Assembly (NCBI GenBank): GCA_034428595.1
Contig: DAOUHO010000030.1
Location: 1 to 8,664 of the forward strand
DNA length: 8,664 bases
Source: JAJECS01 sp034428595
Lineage (GTDB): Bacteria; Chloroflexota; UBA11872
Direction of reading: 5' to 3'
Shown one piece after another: positions 1 through 7,116 of this stretch. The notes below the pieces were generated by a model. The model saw only the letters and a list, made by a program, of their open reading frames with translations. It was not told the origin of the DNA and made no database searches. Every line of letters begins with the position of its first letter. Positions within the stretch are counted from its first letter, which is position 1. Both the position numbers and the translations under genes were made by a program.

Positions 1-603
1 CGGGACGATTTGCCATGCCTCGATCGGCAGGAATGGCACGAACGCCGCGGTGGCGGCGATGCTGCCCGCAGTGCCGCCGGCGACGCCCTCCCAGGTCTTG
101 CGCGGCGAGATGTGGGTCATGAAACCGCGGCGCCCGACCGTGCGCCCGGCGACATACGCCAGCGAGTCGTAGGCCCACGTGACCACCAGCGCCAGCAGGG
201 TCCAGGCGAACCCGTCAGGCGACGCGCGGAGCACGACCGCCAGCCCCAGCAGTGCCCCGGCGTAGCCGCCGGCGGCCGCCGCCAGCGCCCAGTTGGCAAA
301 GCGGTGCGGGTCCGAGGTTGCTAGCTGGGCAATCAGCCCCGCGGCAAGCAGTGCGGCGGTCAGCGCCCCCAGCCATATGCGTTCACCCTCGGGCACCGCC
401 GCCAACGCCACCACCAACGCCGCCAACGCCGGAGCGACCGCCCGCAAGTGTTGGCGCGGGCTGCGCAGCAGCAGGTGCGCCAGCTCGCGCGCGGTTAGGG
501 CCGCCCCGAGAATTACGAGCACCGCCAGCGCCGACGGGTGCCACCAGACGACCGCCACCACGGCCGGAATGAGGACGGCCCCGCTGACAACCCGCGCGCG
601 CAG
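1..603 (-). CDS. cdsA: Phosphatidate cytidylyltransferase (CDP-diacylglycerol synthase), 5' part
   Basis: CdsA is an integral membrane enzyme that makes CDP-diacylglycerol from phosphatidic acid and CTP, the branch point to the anionic and other phospholipids. The window holds the first 201 codons. The C-terminal catalytic signature (the KD...PGHGG..DR.D region) is cut off. Hydrophobic segments lie near residues 5-21, 24-46, 56-70, 76-95, 105-126, 133-153 and 175-194. The family motif is visible as WAYDSLAYVAGR (143-154) followed by ISPRKTWEG (165-173) and a GG pair, matching the usual D..AY..GR...ISP.KTWEG. The frame is the same as uppS and is closed upstream by the uppS TAG, so the gene must start after 610. 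The family begins with a basic residue group and then the first helix, as seen in RARVVSGAVLIP. This places the start at CTG 603-601, a rare codon. The first GTG (about 14 codons later) would cut into helix one. Product sure; start uncertain. Confidence 0.9.
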   Translation of the reverse strand, partial: MRARVVSGAVLIPAVVAVVWWHPSALAVLVILGAALTARELAHLLLRSPRQHLRAVAPALAALVVALAAVPEGERIWLGALTAALLAAGLIAQLATSDPHRFANWALAAAAGGYAGALLGLAVVLRASPDGFAWTLLALVVTWAYDSLAYVAGRTVGRRGFMTHISPRKTWEGVAGGTAGSIAATAAFVPFLPIEAWQIVP

Positions 604-609
604 CGAACG

Positions 610-1350
610 CTATCCGGAGATGAGGTCGCTTACCACGCGCGGCTGGTCCGCCACGCGCCCGAACTTGCGTTCGCGTTGCCGGTAAGTGGCCAGAGCCTTG
701 TCGAACTCGTCGCGGGTGAAATCGGGCCACAGCGTCGGGGTGGAGTAGAGCTCGGCATACGCCGCCTGCCAGATGAGGAAATTGCTCAAGCGCTGCTCCC
801 CGGCGGTGCGAATCACGAGGTCGGGGTCGGGGATGTCGCTGGTATAGAGATAGGACGCGAACAGGTCCTCGCTCACGTCTTCCGGGGCAATGCCGTCCCG
901 GATGAGATTGCGCACCGCGCGCAGAATCTCCGAGCGACCGCCGTAGTTGAACGCGATGTTGAGCGTCAGCGCTTGATGCTTCACGGTCTGGCGGACGATG
1001 GTCCGCACCGCCACTCGGTCGGCCAGGGGCAGCGACTCGATCTCGCCAAGTACGCGAATGCGCACGTCGTTGTTGAAAATCGTGGCGCGTTCGGCGGCGA
1101 GGCGCTCGGGAATCAGGGCCATCAGCACGTCCACCTCGTCGTGCGGCCGGTCCCAGTTCTCGGTGGAGAAGGCAAAAACCGTGAGGGTGGAGATGCCAAT
1201 GTCGATGCAGGCTTCGGCGATCCCGCGCACCCGTAGGGCGCCCTCGCGGTGGCCCTCGGTTCGGGGTAGGGCCTGGCTGCGCGCCCAGCGCCCGTTGCCG
1301 TCCATGATGATGGCGACGTGGTCGGGCGTCGTCGGGTCGGATCCCGTCAC
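610..1350 (-). CDS. uppS: Isoprenyl transferase (undecaprenyl diphosphate synthase)
   Basis: UppS is a cytosolic cis-prenyltransferase that extends farnesyl diphosphate with isopentenyl diphosphate units to C55 undecaprenyl diphosphate, the lipid carrier for peptidoglycan and surface polymers. The 246-residue length is normal. It carries HVAIIMDGNGRWA (11-23) with the catalytic Asp17, His34 in the EGHREG segment, FAFSTENW (59-66), NYGGR (135-139) and the signature IRTAGEQRLSNF (180-191). Arg181, Arg187 and Ser189 fit the diphosphate-binding positions, and Glu200 in AYAELY fits the metal-binding glutamate of the E. coli enzyme. The start is GTG, chosen because it lies just before the conserved HVAIIMDGN block. 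No clear ribosome binding site is visible, and the frr stop lies only 14 bases upstream, so translation may depend on coupling. It ends in TAG, six bases before the proposed cdsA start. Full-length C55 product is inferred from the family; chain length cannot be read from sequence. Confidence 0.97.
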   Translation of the reverse strand: MTGSDPTTPDHVAIIMDGNGRWARSQALPRTEGHREGALRVRGIAEACIDIGISTLTVFAFSTENWDRPHDEVDVLMALIPERLAAERATIFNNDVRIRVLGEIESLPLADRVAVRTIVRQTVKHQALTLNIAFNYGGRSEILRAVRNLIRDGIAPEDVSEDLFASYLYTSDIPDPDLVIRTAGEQRLSNFLIWQAAYAELYSTPTLWPDFTRDEFDKALATYRQRERKFGRVADQPRVVSDLISG

Positions 1351-1364
1351 GTCCGCGGTGGCGT

Positions 1365-1931
1365 TCAGACGGTCATCACCTCGGATTCCTTGCGCTCGCC
1401 GGCGGCATCGACGGCCGCAATGTTGCGGTCGGTCAGGTCTTGCAACTGTTGAGTGCCACGGCGCACCTCGTCCTCCGAGGCTTCCTTTTGGCGGGATAGG
1501 TCGCGCAGATCGTCCTGCACGTCGCGCCGAACATTGCGTACCGCCACGCGCGCCGCTTCGACTCGGCTGCGGACGACCTTCACCAGGTCGAGTCGGCGGT
1601 CCTCGCTCAGCGGCGGAATTGGCAAGTGAATCACCGCGCCGTCGTTCGACGGCGTGATGCCGAGATCGGATTTGAGGATCGCGCGCTCGATGTCGGGAAT
1701 GGCGGACTTGTCCCAGGGCTGAATCACCAGCAGCCGCACTTCCGGCACGGAGATTCCGGCGATCTGCTTGAGGGATGTCGGCTGGCCGTAGTAGTCCACG
1801 CTGAGGTTCTCCACCAGGGCGGGCGAGGCGCGCCCGGTTCGTGTGGCCAGCAGCTCGTGTTCGAGGTGGGCCACGGCCTGCCGCATGCGGTGGGCCGCGT
1901 CGTCCAGGAATTCGTCGATGAGCTCGCTCAT
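1365..1931 (-). CDS. frr: Ribosome recycling factor
   Basis: RRF works with EF-G and IF3 to split post-termination ribosomes and release mRNA. The 188-residue length is standard. The helical domain is recognisable from residues 1-30 and 105-188, with the conserved LLATRTGRASPALVENL stretch (27-43), DYYGQPTSLKQIA (46-58) and RVAVRNVRRD (128-137). Arg132 matches the functionally important Arg132 of E. coli RRF in both position and context. The beta domain (about 31-104) contains IQPWDKSAIPDIERAI. The start is ATG at 1931. A longer in-frame opening reaches 2033, but the extra 34 residues are basic low-complexity sequence lying over pyrH and have no family match. The start codon overlaps the pyrH stop in an ATGA arrangement, which suggests translational coupling. 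The stop is TGA. Confidence 0.97.
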   Translation of the reverse strand: MSELIDEFLDDAAHRMRQAVAHLEHELLATRTGRASPALVENLSVDYYGQPTSLKQIAGISVPEVRLLVIQPWDKSAIPDIERAILKSDLGITPSNDGAVIHLPIPPLSEDRRLDLVKVVRSRVEAARVAVRNVRRDVQDDLRDLSRQKEASEDEVRRGTQQLQDLTDRNIAAVDAAGERKESEVMTV

Positions 1932-2638
1932 GCCGCGATCACTGTACCGACGCGCTCGCCGGTGAGCACGCGCTGCAGGCTGCCCGGGTCTTCGAGCCGA
2001 AAGACGACGATTGGCAGGTCGTTGTCCATGCAAAGGCTGAACGCGGTCGCGTCCATGATCCGCAGCCCGCGGTTGAGCGCGTCGAGGTAGGTGATCTCGT
2101 CGAGCCGGGTGGCGTTGGGATTCAGCTCCGGATCGTCCGTATACGCGCCGTCGACCTTGGTTGCCTTGAGCAGGGCTTGGGCGTTGATTTCCATGGCGCG
2201 CAAGGCCCCGGCGGTGTCCGTGGTGAAGAACGGGTTGCCGGTGCCGGCGGCGAAGATGACCACGCGCCCCTGTTCGAGGTGGGCCATGGCCTTGCGCCGG
2301 ATGTAGGGCTCCGCCACCTCGCGCATCTCGATGGCCGTTTGGACGCGGGTGGGAACGTCAACGCTTTCGAGCGCTTCCTGCAGCGCGAGGGCGTTCATCA
2401 CCGTGCCGAGCATGCCGATGTAGTCGGCCGTCGACCGGGCCATGGTCGGCATCTCACCGCCGCGCCAGAAGTTGCCGCCGCCAATCACGATGGCGATCTC
2501 AACGTTCAGCGCGCGGGCCTCGACAATGCGGTCGGCCACCGCGCGCGCTCGACTGGTCTCGATGCTGAAGCCGTCGTCACCGGCGAGCGACTCGCCGCCG
2601 ATTTTCAGGAGTACGCGCTGGTAGGTGTGGGCTCGCAC
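1928..2638 (-). CDS. pyrH: UMP kinase (uridylate kinase)
   Basis: PyrH phosphorylates UMP to UDP with ATP in pyrimidine nucleotide synthesis and belongs to the amino-acid kinase fold, normally a hexamer. It has 236 residues, which is typical. Visible motifs are KIGGESLAG (12-20, nucleotide-binding Lys12), GGGNFWRG (53-60, with Arg59), ADYIGMLGTVMNALALQ (71-87, with Asp72 at the UMP-binding position) and AGTGNPFFTTDTAGALRA (131-148). Most relatives have KLSGE where this protein has KIGGE, and often GGGN followed by I/L and F where it has FW; both look tolerated. The start is GTG at 2638, preceded by a GGGGGG run (2650-2645) with a 6-base spacer, and it gives the normal short N-terminus before RVLLK. 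It lies 21 bases after tsf and overlaps frr by four bases. Confidence 0.97.
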   Translation of the reverse strand: MRAHTYQRVLLKIGGESLAGDDGFSIETSRARAVADRIVEARALNVEIAIVIGGGNFWRGGEMPTMARSTADYIGMLGTVMNALALQEALESVDVPTRVQTAIEMREVAEPYIRRKAMAHLEQGRVVIFAAGTGNPFFTTDTAGALRAMEINAQALLKATKVDGAYTDDPELNPNATRLDEITYLDALNRGLRIMDATAFSLCMDNDLPIVVFRLEDPGSLQRVLTGERVGTVIAA

Positions 2639-2659
2639 CGCAGTCCCCCCGTTTCGGCG

Positions 2660-3139
2660 CTAAATCTCGTACCGGCTAAACCGCGCGATCTGAATCCGCT
2701 CTCCGACCCGGGCCTCCACGTCCTGCACGATCTCATGCACCTTTCGCGACGTATCGCGAAACCACGGCTGGTCGAGTAAGGCCTGCCCGTCGCCCGTGTC
2801 GTCGTCAGCAACCCGCTCCGGCGCCATGGCCGCAATGTGCATGACGAGGTCGTGCGCCAGGGCCGTGAACTCGGGTGTGCGGGCGACAAAGTCCGTCTCG
2901 CAGCGAATCTCGAGCATCGCGCCCAGCGGACGACCGGGATGCACGTAGGCCTCGACAATGCCCTCGCCGGTTTCGCGGTCGGCGCGCTTGGCCGAAAGCT
3001 CCAGACCACGCTCGCGAAGCAACGCGCGCGCGTTCTCGATGGAACCGGCGGCATCTTCGAGCGCCCGCTTGACGTCCATAACGCCGGCGCCGGTCTCGGA
3101 CCGAAGGGCGCGGATGTCTTCGATTGAGACTTTAGGCAT
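2660..3139 (-). CDS. tsf: Elongation factor Ts, short form
   Basis: EF-Ts is the guanine nucleotide exchange factor that recycles EF-Tu from GDP to GTP. The N-terminal UBA-like domain is clear (about 1-50), with the first family signature LRSETGAGVMDVKRAL (12-27). The second signature appears as LEIRCETDFVARTPEF (76-91), containing the TDFVA motif that contacts EF-Tu. At 159 residues it is far shorter than the roughly 280-residue E. coli protein and also below the roughly 196 residues of Thermus. It keeps one core subdomain and ends with an IARFSRYEI tail, so the second subdomain is absent. ATG at 3139 overlaps the rpsB stop by eight bases, with AGGA (3151-3148) eight bases upstream. A longer in-frame opening to 3571 is a shadow lying inside rpsB. 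The stop is TAG, and what follows leads directly to pyrH, so no hidden continuation is apparent. Confidence 0.95.
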   Translation of the reverse strand: MPKVSIEDIRALRSETGAGVMDVKRALEDAAGSIENARALLRERGLELSAKRADRETGEGIVEAYVHPGRPLGAMLEIRCETDFVARTPEFTALAHDLVMHIAAMAPERVADDDTGDGQALLDQPWFRDTSRKVHEIVQDVEARVGERIQIARFSRYEI

Positions 3140-4178
3140 TGCTCGCGTCCTGCGGGGGTGTCGTCGAGGCCGGCGGCGACGATGCGGCGCGCGGCTTGCG
3201 CCGGCCCCGGGGAGCGGTACGGGATTGGGCCGCTGGCCGTCGGCGGCCACGGGCGGCGCGTGGCGCCGCCGCAGCCTCGGCTGCCGCGGGTTTCGCCGGG
3301 GATGGCGCCGCGGCCCCGCTGGCATCCGCCGACTCTGTGGCTGGCGTCGCCGGTGTGGCTTCCTCGGCCGCTTCAAGCATGGCGGCCTCGATTTCGGCCG
3401 TGGATGCGCGTTGCTTCTCGGCGAGAGCCGCGGCGGCCATGGCGGCTTCGGCTTCGCGGGCGGCTCGCACTGCGCGCTCGGCTTCGAGCCGCTCATGCTC
3501 TTCGCGGCCGGCCAGGATGGCGTTGGCGATTTGGTCGGCGATCGCTCGCACGGCGCGAATCGAATCGTCATTGCCGGGAATCACGTAGTCGACGACTTCG
3601 GGATCGCAGTTCGTGTCGGTGAGGGCGATGATGGGGATGTTCAGGCGCTGGGCCTCTTTGACGGCGATCGCCTCGCGCTTGGGATCGATGATGAAGAGCG
3701 CGGCGGGCAGCCGCGACAGGTTGCGAATGCCGCCCATCCGCTTCTCAAGCCGGGCCGTCTCGATGGCGTGAGCGTGCGCGGCCTTCTTCGACATGCGCTC
3801 GAAGTCGCCGGCTTGCTGGCGCGCCTGCAACTCGCGGAGGCGCTGCACGCGTGTGCGCAGCGTGTCGAAGTTGGTCAGGGTGCCGCCGAGCCAGCGGTGC
3901 ACCACGTAGTGCGCCCCGCAGCGCTCGGCCTCCTCGCGCACCACTTCCTGCGCTTGCTGCTTGGTGCCGACGAAGATGATGTCGCCTCCGTCGGCGGACA
4001 CCGATCGCGTAAACGCCTGCGCGGCCATCAGTCCGCGCACGGTGTGCTGCAGGTCGATGATGTGAATGCCGCCCCGAGCCCCAAAAATAAACGGGCGCAT
4101 CTTCGGGTTCCACCGTGGTGTGCGGTGACCGAAGTGCACCCCGGCCTCCAACAGGTCTCGCATGGTCGCAACCGCCAT
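3132..4178 (-). CDS. rpsB: 30S ribosomal protein S2 with long low-complexity C-terminal extension
   Basis: S2 is a 30S subunit protein that assembles late and helps recruit S1 in bacteria that have it. The conserved core is residues 1 to about 224. It includes LLEAGVHFGHRTPRWNPKM (9-27), GGIHIIDLQHT (36-46), FVGTKQQAQE (69-78), HRWLGGTLTNF (94-104) and LFIIDPKREAIAVKEA (161-176). The whole protein is 348 residues, about 100 longer than usual. The extra part runs as a charged Ala/Glu/Arg helix, possibly coiled coil (about 225-275), then an Ala/Pro/Thr linker (276-305), then an Arg-rich stretch with RGRRRP and RGRRKPR (310-330), then a Ser/Pro/Thr end. The start is ATG 4178, which gives the family N-terminus MAVATMRDLL and has AAAGGA (4193-4188) nine bases upstream. 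An ATG at 4211 would place that ribosome binding site inside the gene. The 3' end overlaps tsf. Confidence 0.97.
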   Translation of the reverse strand: MAVATMRDLLEAGVHFGHRTPRWNPKMRPFIFGARGGIHIIDLQHTVRGLMAAQAFTRSVSADGGDIIFVGTKQQAQEVVREEAERCGAHYVVHRWLGGTLTNFDTLRTRVQRLRELQARQQAGDFERMSKKAAHAHAIETARLEKRMGGIRNLSRLPAALFIIDPKREAIAVKEAQRLNIPIIALTDTNCDPEVVDYVIPGNDDSIRAVRAIADQIANAILAGREEHERLEAERAVRAAREAEAAMAAAALAEKQRASTAEIEAAMLEAAEEATPATPATESADASGAAAPSPAKPAAAEAAAAPRAARGRRRPAAQSRTAPRGRRKPRAASSPPASTTPPQDASNA

Positions 4179-4187
4179 GCCGCATCG

Positions 4188-4193
4188 TCCTTT
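4188..4193 (-). promoter_or_regulatory. rpsB ribosome binding site
   Basis: AAAGGA on the minus strand lies nine bases before the ATG at 4178. It is the best Shine-Dalgarno match in the window and decides between this start and the upstream in-frame ATG at 4211. Confidence 0.75.
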
Positions 4194-4227
4194 CGTTTGC
4201 CCTTGTTTCATCCGCCGTCGTCGGCTC

Positions 4228-4260
4228 TGCTGCCAACCGCTTTCGCGGCAGGGCGCAGCA
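4228..4260 (-). promoter_or_regulatory. Hairpin in the rpsB leader, possible regulatory structure
   Basis: Read on the minus strand, TGCTGC (4260-4255) pairs with GCAGCA (4233-4228). Inside, CCGC (4248-4245) pairs with GCGG (4240-4237) and closes a GAAA tetraloop of the GNRA class. The two stems are separated by an asymmetric internal loop (GCCCTG opposite TTG). It sits about 50 bases before the rpsB start and has no T-run after it, so it does not look like a terminator. Autogenous control of rpsB-tsf by S2 through leader structures is known in other bacteria. That this hairpin has such a role is inference. Confidence 0.35.
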
Positions 4261-4280
4261 AATCAGACGGCGTGTAAATT

Positions 4281-4299
4281 CGCCCGCAAGGCGCGGGCG
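4281..4299 (-). terminator. Terminator-like hairpin downstream of topA
   Basis: On the minus strand, CGCCCGC (4299-4293) and GCGGGCG (4287-4281) form a perfect seven-pair GC stem with a five-base GCCTT loop, followed by AATTTA. It begins about 55 bases past the topA stop and precedes the rpsB leader. The stem is strong but the T-tract is short and interrupted, so it may be a weak terminator, an mRNA-stabilising 3' end or an attenuator. It divides the mfd-topA pair from the rpsB cluster. I saw a TTTACA hexamer just after it (about 4279-4274) resembling a -35 box, but no good -10 at the right distance, so I do not call a promoter. Confidence 0.35.
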
Positions 4300-4354
4300 T
4301 TCGCCAAGCATATCGCAGGCGGGTTGTCTGCCGGGCCCAGACGCACTGGCGAGG

Positions 4355-7066
4355 TTAGGTGCGTCGCCGGCGCCCCGACCGTCCGCGGCCGCGGCCTCCC
4401 TGGGCCGCCACCCGCTCGGCGCGCGCTGCCAGCAGATCCACCGCCTCGGCCAGGGTGATCGAGGCCGGATCGCGACCCTTGGGCAGGCTCGCGTTGAGCG
4501 TGCCGTCGGTGACATAGGGGCCGTAGCGACCGTCGCGGACCGTGATGGGCTCCTGCGACGTCGGGTGCGCGCCAAGCTCGGCCAGAGCTGGCGGCGGCTC
4601 ACCCCGTCGGCGCGTCTGGCGGGGCGTGCGCAGCACCTCAAGGGCTTCGGCCAGATCGACGGACGCCAGCTTCGCGTACCGGGCATTGCCGCGTCCGGGC
4701 AGGCTGCGAGACTCGCCGCCGCATTTCACGTAGGGGCCGTACGGCCCGTCTTGCACCGTCACGTCCTCGCCCGTTTCGGGGTGCGTGCCGAGCCGCTTCG
4801 GATACGCGAGCAGTTCCAGCGCCTGGTCGAGGGTGATCGATTCGGAGTCGATCGTGGGCCACACGCTGGTGGTCTGTGGGCGCTTCCGGCCGCCGGCCCC
4901 GCGCCCGGTCTGGCCCTCGCCGCGCTGCAAATATGCGCCGCGGCGGCCCTGCTTGAGATAGATGGGCAGCCCCGAATCGGGATCGGCGCCGAGCGGCTGA
5001 TCTCCCCGCGTCGCCTGCTCCAGCAGCTCGGCGGCGGCTTCGGGGGTCAGTTGATCGGGCTCCAGGTCTTCCGGCACCCGCGCTCGCCGGCCCTCCTCGG
5101 CCGATTCGATGTATGGGCCGTAGCGGCCAATGCGCACCGCCACCCGCGTGCCGTTGGTTTCGGCCAGCGGGATCGTGCAGACGGCGCGCGCGTCAATGGC
5201 GTCCCAACTTGCGTCGATGCGGTGGTGCAGGCCATCGCGCAGCATGGCCTCCTTGCCGTTGGCCGACGCGCCGTTGGTCCCGAAGTAAAACGCCGACAGC
5301 CAGGGCAGTGGATCAAGCTCGCCCTCGGCGACCCGGTCCAGCCCGTCTTCCATGCGGGCGGTGAAGTCGGCGTCGGCCAACTCGGGGAAGTGCATGGCCA
5401 TGAGCTGGATCACGGCAAACGCGTGCCAGCGCGGAACCAGCGCCGAGCCCTTGCGCGCCACGTATTTGTCTTGAATCGTCTCGAGAATGGTGGCGTAGGT
5501 GGACGGGCGACCGATATCCAGCCGCTCCAGCTCGCGGATCAGGCTGGCCTCCGTCCAGCGGTCGGGCGGTCGGGTCGCGTGCTCGCTGGGTTCGATGCCA
5601 TGGACGTCCAAGACAGCGCCGCTCGAAAGGTCCGGAAGGATCCGGTCGTCGTCACCGTCGCCGGCGCCGTAGATCCGCAGGAAGCCGTCGAATACCACGA
5701 TTTGTCCGTTTGCTTGGAATACCGCGGTCCCGTCGTCGCCGGTCGCGGCCTCGATTCGGACACGCGTCCGCTCGAAGTGGGCGTCCCGCATTTGCGAGGC
5801 CAGCGTGCGTTGCCAAATCAGGGTGTAGAGGCGCCGTCCGTTGGCGTCCACGTCATCGCCCAGGTCATCTGGGTGCCGAAAGCGCTCGCCGGCGGGCCGG
5901 ATGGCTTCGTGGGCCTCCTGCGCGCGAGCCGCTCGCGCGCGATATCGCCGCGGTTTCTCAGGCAAATACTCTGCGCCGGCGCGCTGTTTGATCTCGTCCC
6001 GCGCCGCGGAAATCGCCTGCTGGGACAGCGTGGGCGAGTCCGTGCGCATGTAGGTGATGTAGCCGCTTTCGTAGAGCTGCTGGGCCACACGCATCGTTTG
6101 GCGAGCGCTGAAGCGCAATCGGCCTGAGGCCGCCTGCTGCAGCGTCGACGTGATGAAGGGGGGTGCCGGGCGGCGCGTCACCGGGCGCTTCTCCACGCCG
6201 ACGACGTGAAACGCGGCGTCGGCAAGCGCCGCCGCCAGGCGGCGCGCGTCGGCCTCGTCAATCCGGCGAACCTGGCGGTTGGCCAACAAGCCGCCGGTGG
6301 ATGGGTCGAAGTCGTCGCCGGTCGCGATTTCCTGGCCGTCGAGGCTGACCAGGCGCGCGGGAAACTCGGCGTCGCGTCGGTCGGCCGGCGCCAGCGTGGC
6401 CGTCAGGCCCCAGTACGCCGCGTGCACGAACGCCATGCGTTCGCGCTCCCGGTCGACGATGAGCCGCAATGCCGGCGTCTGCACGCGACCGGCGGAGAGG
6501 CCGCTCTGCACCTTTTTCCAAAGCACGGGCGACACCAGGTACCCGATCAGCCGGTCAAGCACGCGACGCGCTTCCTGCGCCCGCACCAGATGCTGGTCGA
6601 TGTCGCGCGTGCGCCCCAACGCCTCCTCGACGGCCGAGCGCGTGATCTCATGGAAGACCATGCGCCGGATCGGCAGTTTCGGCTTCAGGACCTCCACCAG
6701 GTGCCAGGCGATCGCCTCTCCCTCCCGGTCCTCGTCCGTCGCGATCAACAACTCCTGAGCCGTCTTCAAATCGCTTCGCAGATTGGCGACGACGCGTTTC
6801 CGGTCGGCGGGAACGATATAGACCGGCCGAAAGCCTTCGTCCACGTTGACCGCCAGCGTCGCCCAGCTCTTGCCCTTGAGGTTCTTGGGAACCTGGGCGG
6901 CGCTGGCCGGCAGGTCGCGCACGTGCCCCACCGACGCCACGACCTTGTACTCCGATCCAAGGAAGCGCTGCAGCGTGGCGGCCTTGGCGCCCGACTCCAC
7001 GATGACGAGGTTCTTTGCCCCGCGGGGACTTTTCGCCGTGGTGGCGGCGCGTTTGCGTGCGGCCAT
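4355..7066 (-). CDS. topA: DNA topoisomerase I (type IA), Zn-finger-free with C-terminal repeats
   Basis: TopA relaxes negative supercoils, notably those behind RNA polymerase, by transient cleavage of one strand. It has 903 residues. The TOPRIM domain holds LVIVESGAKA (20-29, acidic Glu24) and ATDEDREGEAIAWH (109-122, Asp111 and Asp113 metal ligands). RLIGYLVSPVLWKKV and LSAGRVQTPALRLIVDRE follow (172-207). The catalytic tyrosine is Tyr339 in YITYMRTDS, with Arg341 next to it. EAHEAIRPA (384-392) and IGRPSTYATILETIQDKYV (518-536) complete the core. The C-terminus has no Cys4 zinc fingers. It has four Topo_C repeats instead: GRYGPYIES (647-655), a degenerate GRRGAYLQRGEG (707-718), GPYGPYVKCGG (774-784) and GRYGPYVTDG (846-855). 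Three are followed by a helix such as ITLAEAVDLLA, and the protein ends in an Arg/Gly tail (889-903). This resembles actinobacterial and Chloroflexota enzymes. ATG 7066 is used because the open frame to 7216 overlaps mfd. AAGGA lies 14 bases upstream, a long spacer. Confidence 0.97.
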   Translation of the reverse strand: MAARKRAATTAKSPRGAKNLVIVESGAKAATLQRFLGSEYKVVASVGHVRDLPASAAQVPKNLKGKSWATLAVNVDEGFRPVYIVPADRKRVVANLRSDLKTAQELLIATDEDREGEAIAWHLVEVLKPKLPIRRMVFHEITRSAVEEALGRTRDIDQHLVRAQEARRVLDRLIGYLVSPVLWKKVQSGLSAGRVQTPALRLIVDRERERMAFVHAAYWGLTATLAPADRRDAEFPARLVSLDGQEIATGDDFDPSTGGLLANRQVRRIDEADARRLAAALADAAFHVVGVEKRPVTRRPAPPFITSTLQQAASGRLRFSARQTMRVAQQLYESGYITYMRTDSPTLSQQAISAARDEIKQRAGAEYLPEKPRRYRARAARAQEAHEAIRPAGERFRHPDDLGDDVDANGRRLYTLIWQRTLASQMRDAHFERTRVRIEAATGDDGTAVFQANGQIVVFDGFLRIYGAGDGDDDRILPDLSSGAVLDVHGIEPSEHATRPPDRWTEASLIRELERLDIGRPSTYATILETIQDKYVARKGSALVPRWHAFAVIQLMAMHFPELADADFTARMEDGLDRVAEGELDPLPWLSAFYFGTNGASANGKEAMLRDGLHHRIDASWDAIDARAVCTIPLAETNGTRVAVRIGRYGPYIESAEEGRRARVPEDLEPDQLTPEAAAELLEQATRGDQPLGADPDSGLPIYLKQGRRGAYLQRGEGQTGRGAGGRKRPQTTSVWPTIDSESITLDQALELLAYPKRLGTHPETGEDVTVQDGPYGPYVKCGGESRSLPGRGNARYAKLASVDLAEALEVLRTPRQTRRRGEPPPALAELGAHPTSQEPITVRDGRYGPYVTDGTLNASLPKGRDPASITLAEAVDLLAARAERVAAQGGRGRGRSGRRRRT

Positions 7067-7116
7067 GGTCGTGTTGGTTGTCCTTGCCTCTGTGACTGCT
7101 TGGTTCGGTGCCGGCT

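Noticed and set aside
396..432. Repeat-like run of GCC and AACGCC units
   Set aside because: It falls in cdsA and encodes an Ala/Leu/Val membrane helix; the repetition is explained by GC-rich codons for these residues.
383..730. A 115-codon minus-strand frame across the uppS-cdsA junction
   Set aside because: It is out of frame with both genes, and the CdsA motifs are in the frame of uppS, not this one.
1932..2033. N-terminal extension of frr by 34 residues
   Set aside because: The extra residues are Arg/Ala-rich, lie inside pyrH and have no counterpart in ribosome recycling factors; MSELIDEF is the normal beginning.
2958..4277. A 439-codon open frame on the plus strand opposite rpsB and tsf
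   Set aside because: It lies wholly over conserved minus-strand genes, is compositionally biased with Arg/Gly-rich runs and matches no family I recognise.
4115..6127. A 670-codon open frame on the plus strand opposite topA and rpsB
   Set aside because: It is antisense to clearly conserved topA motifs, shows no recognisable domain and has the Arg/Gly/Ala-heavy composition expected of a shadow frame in GC-rich DNA.
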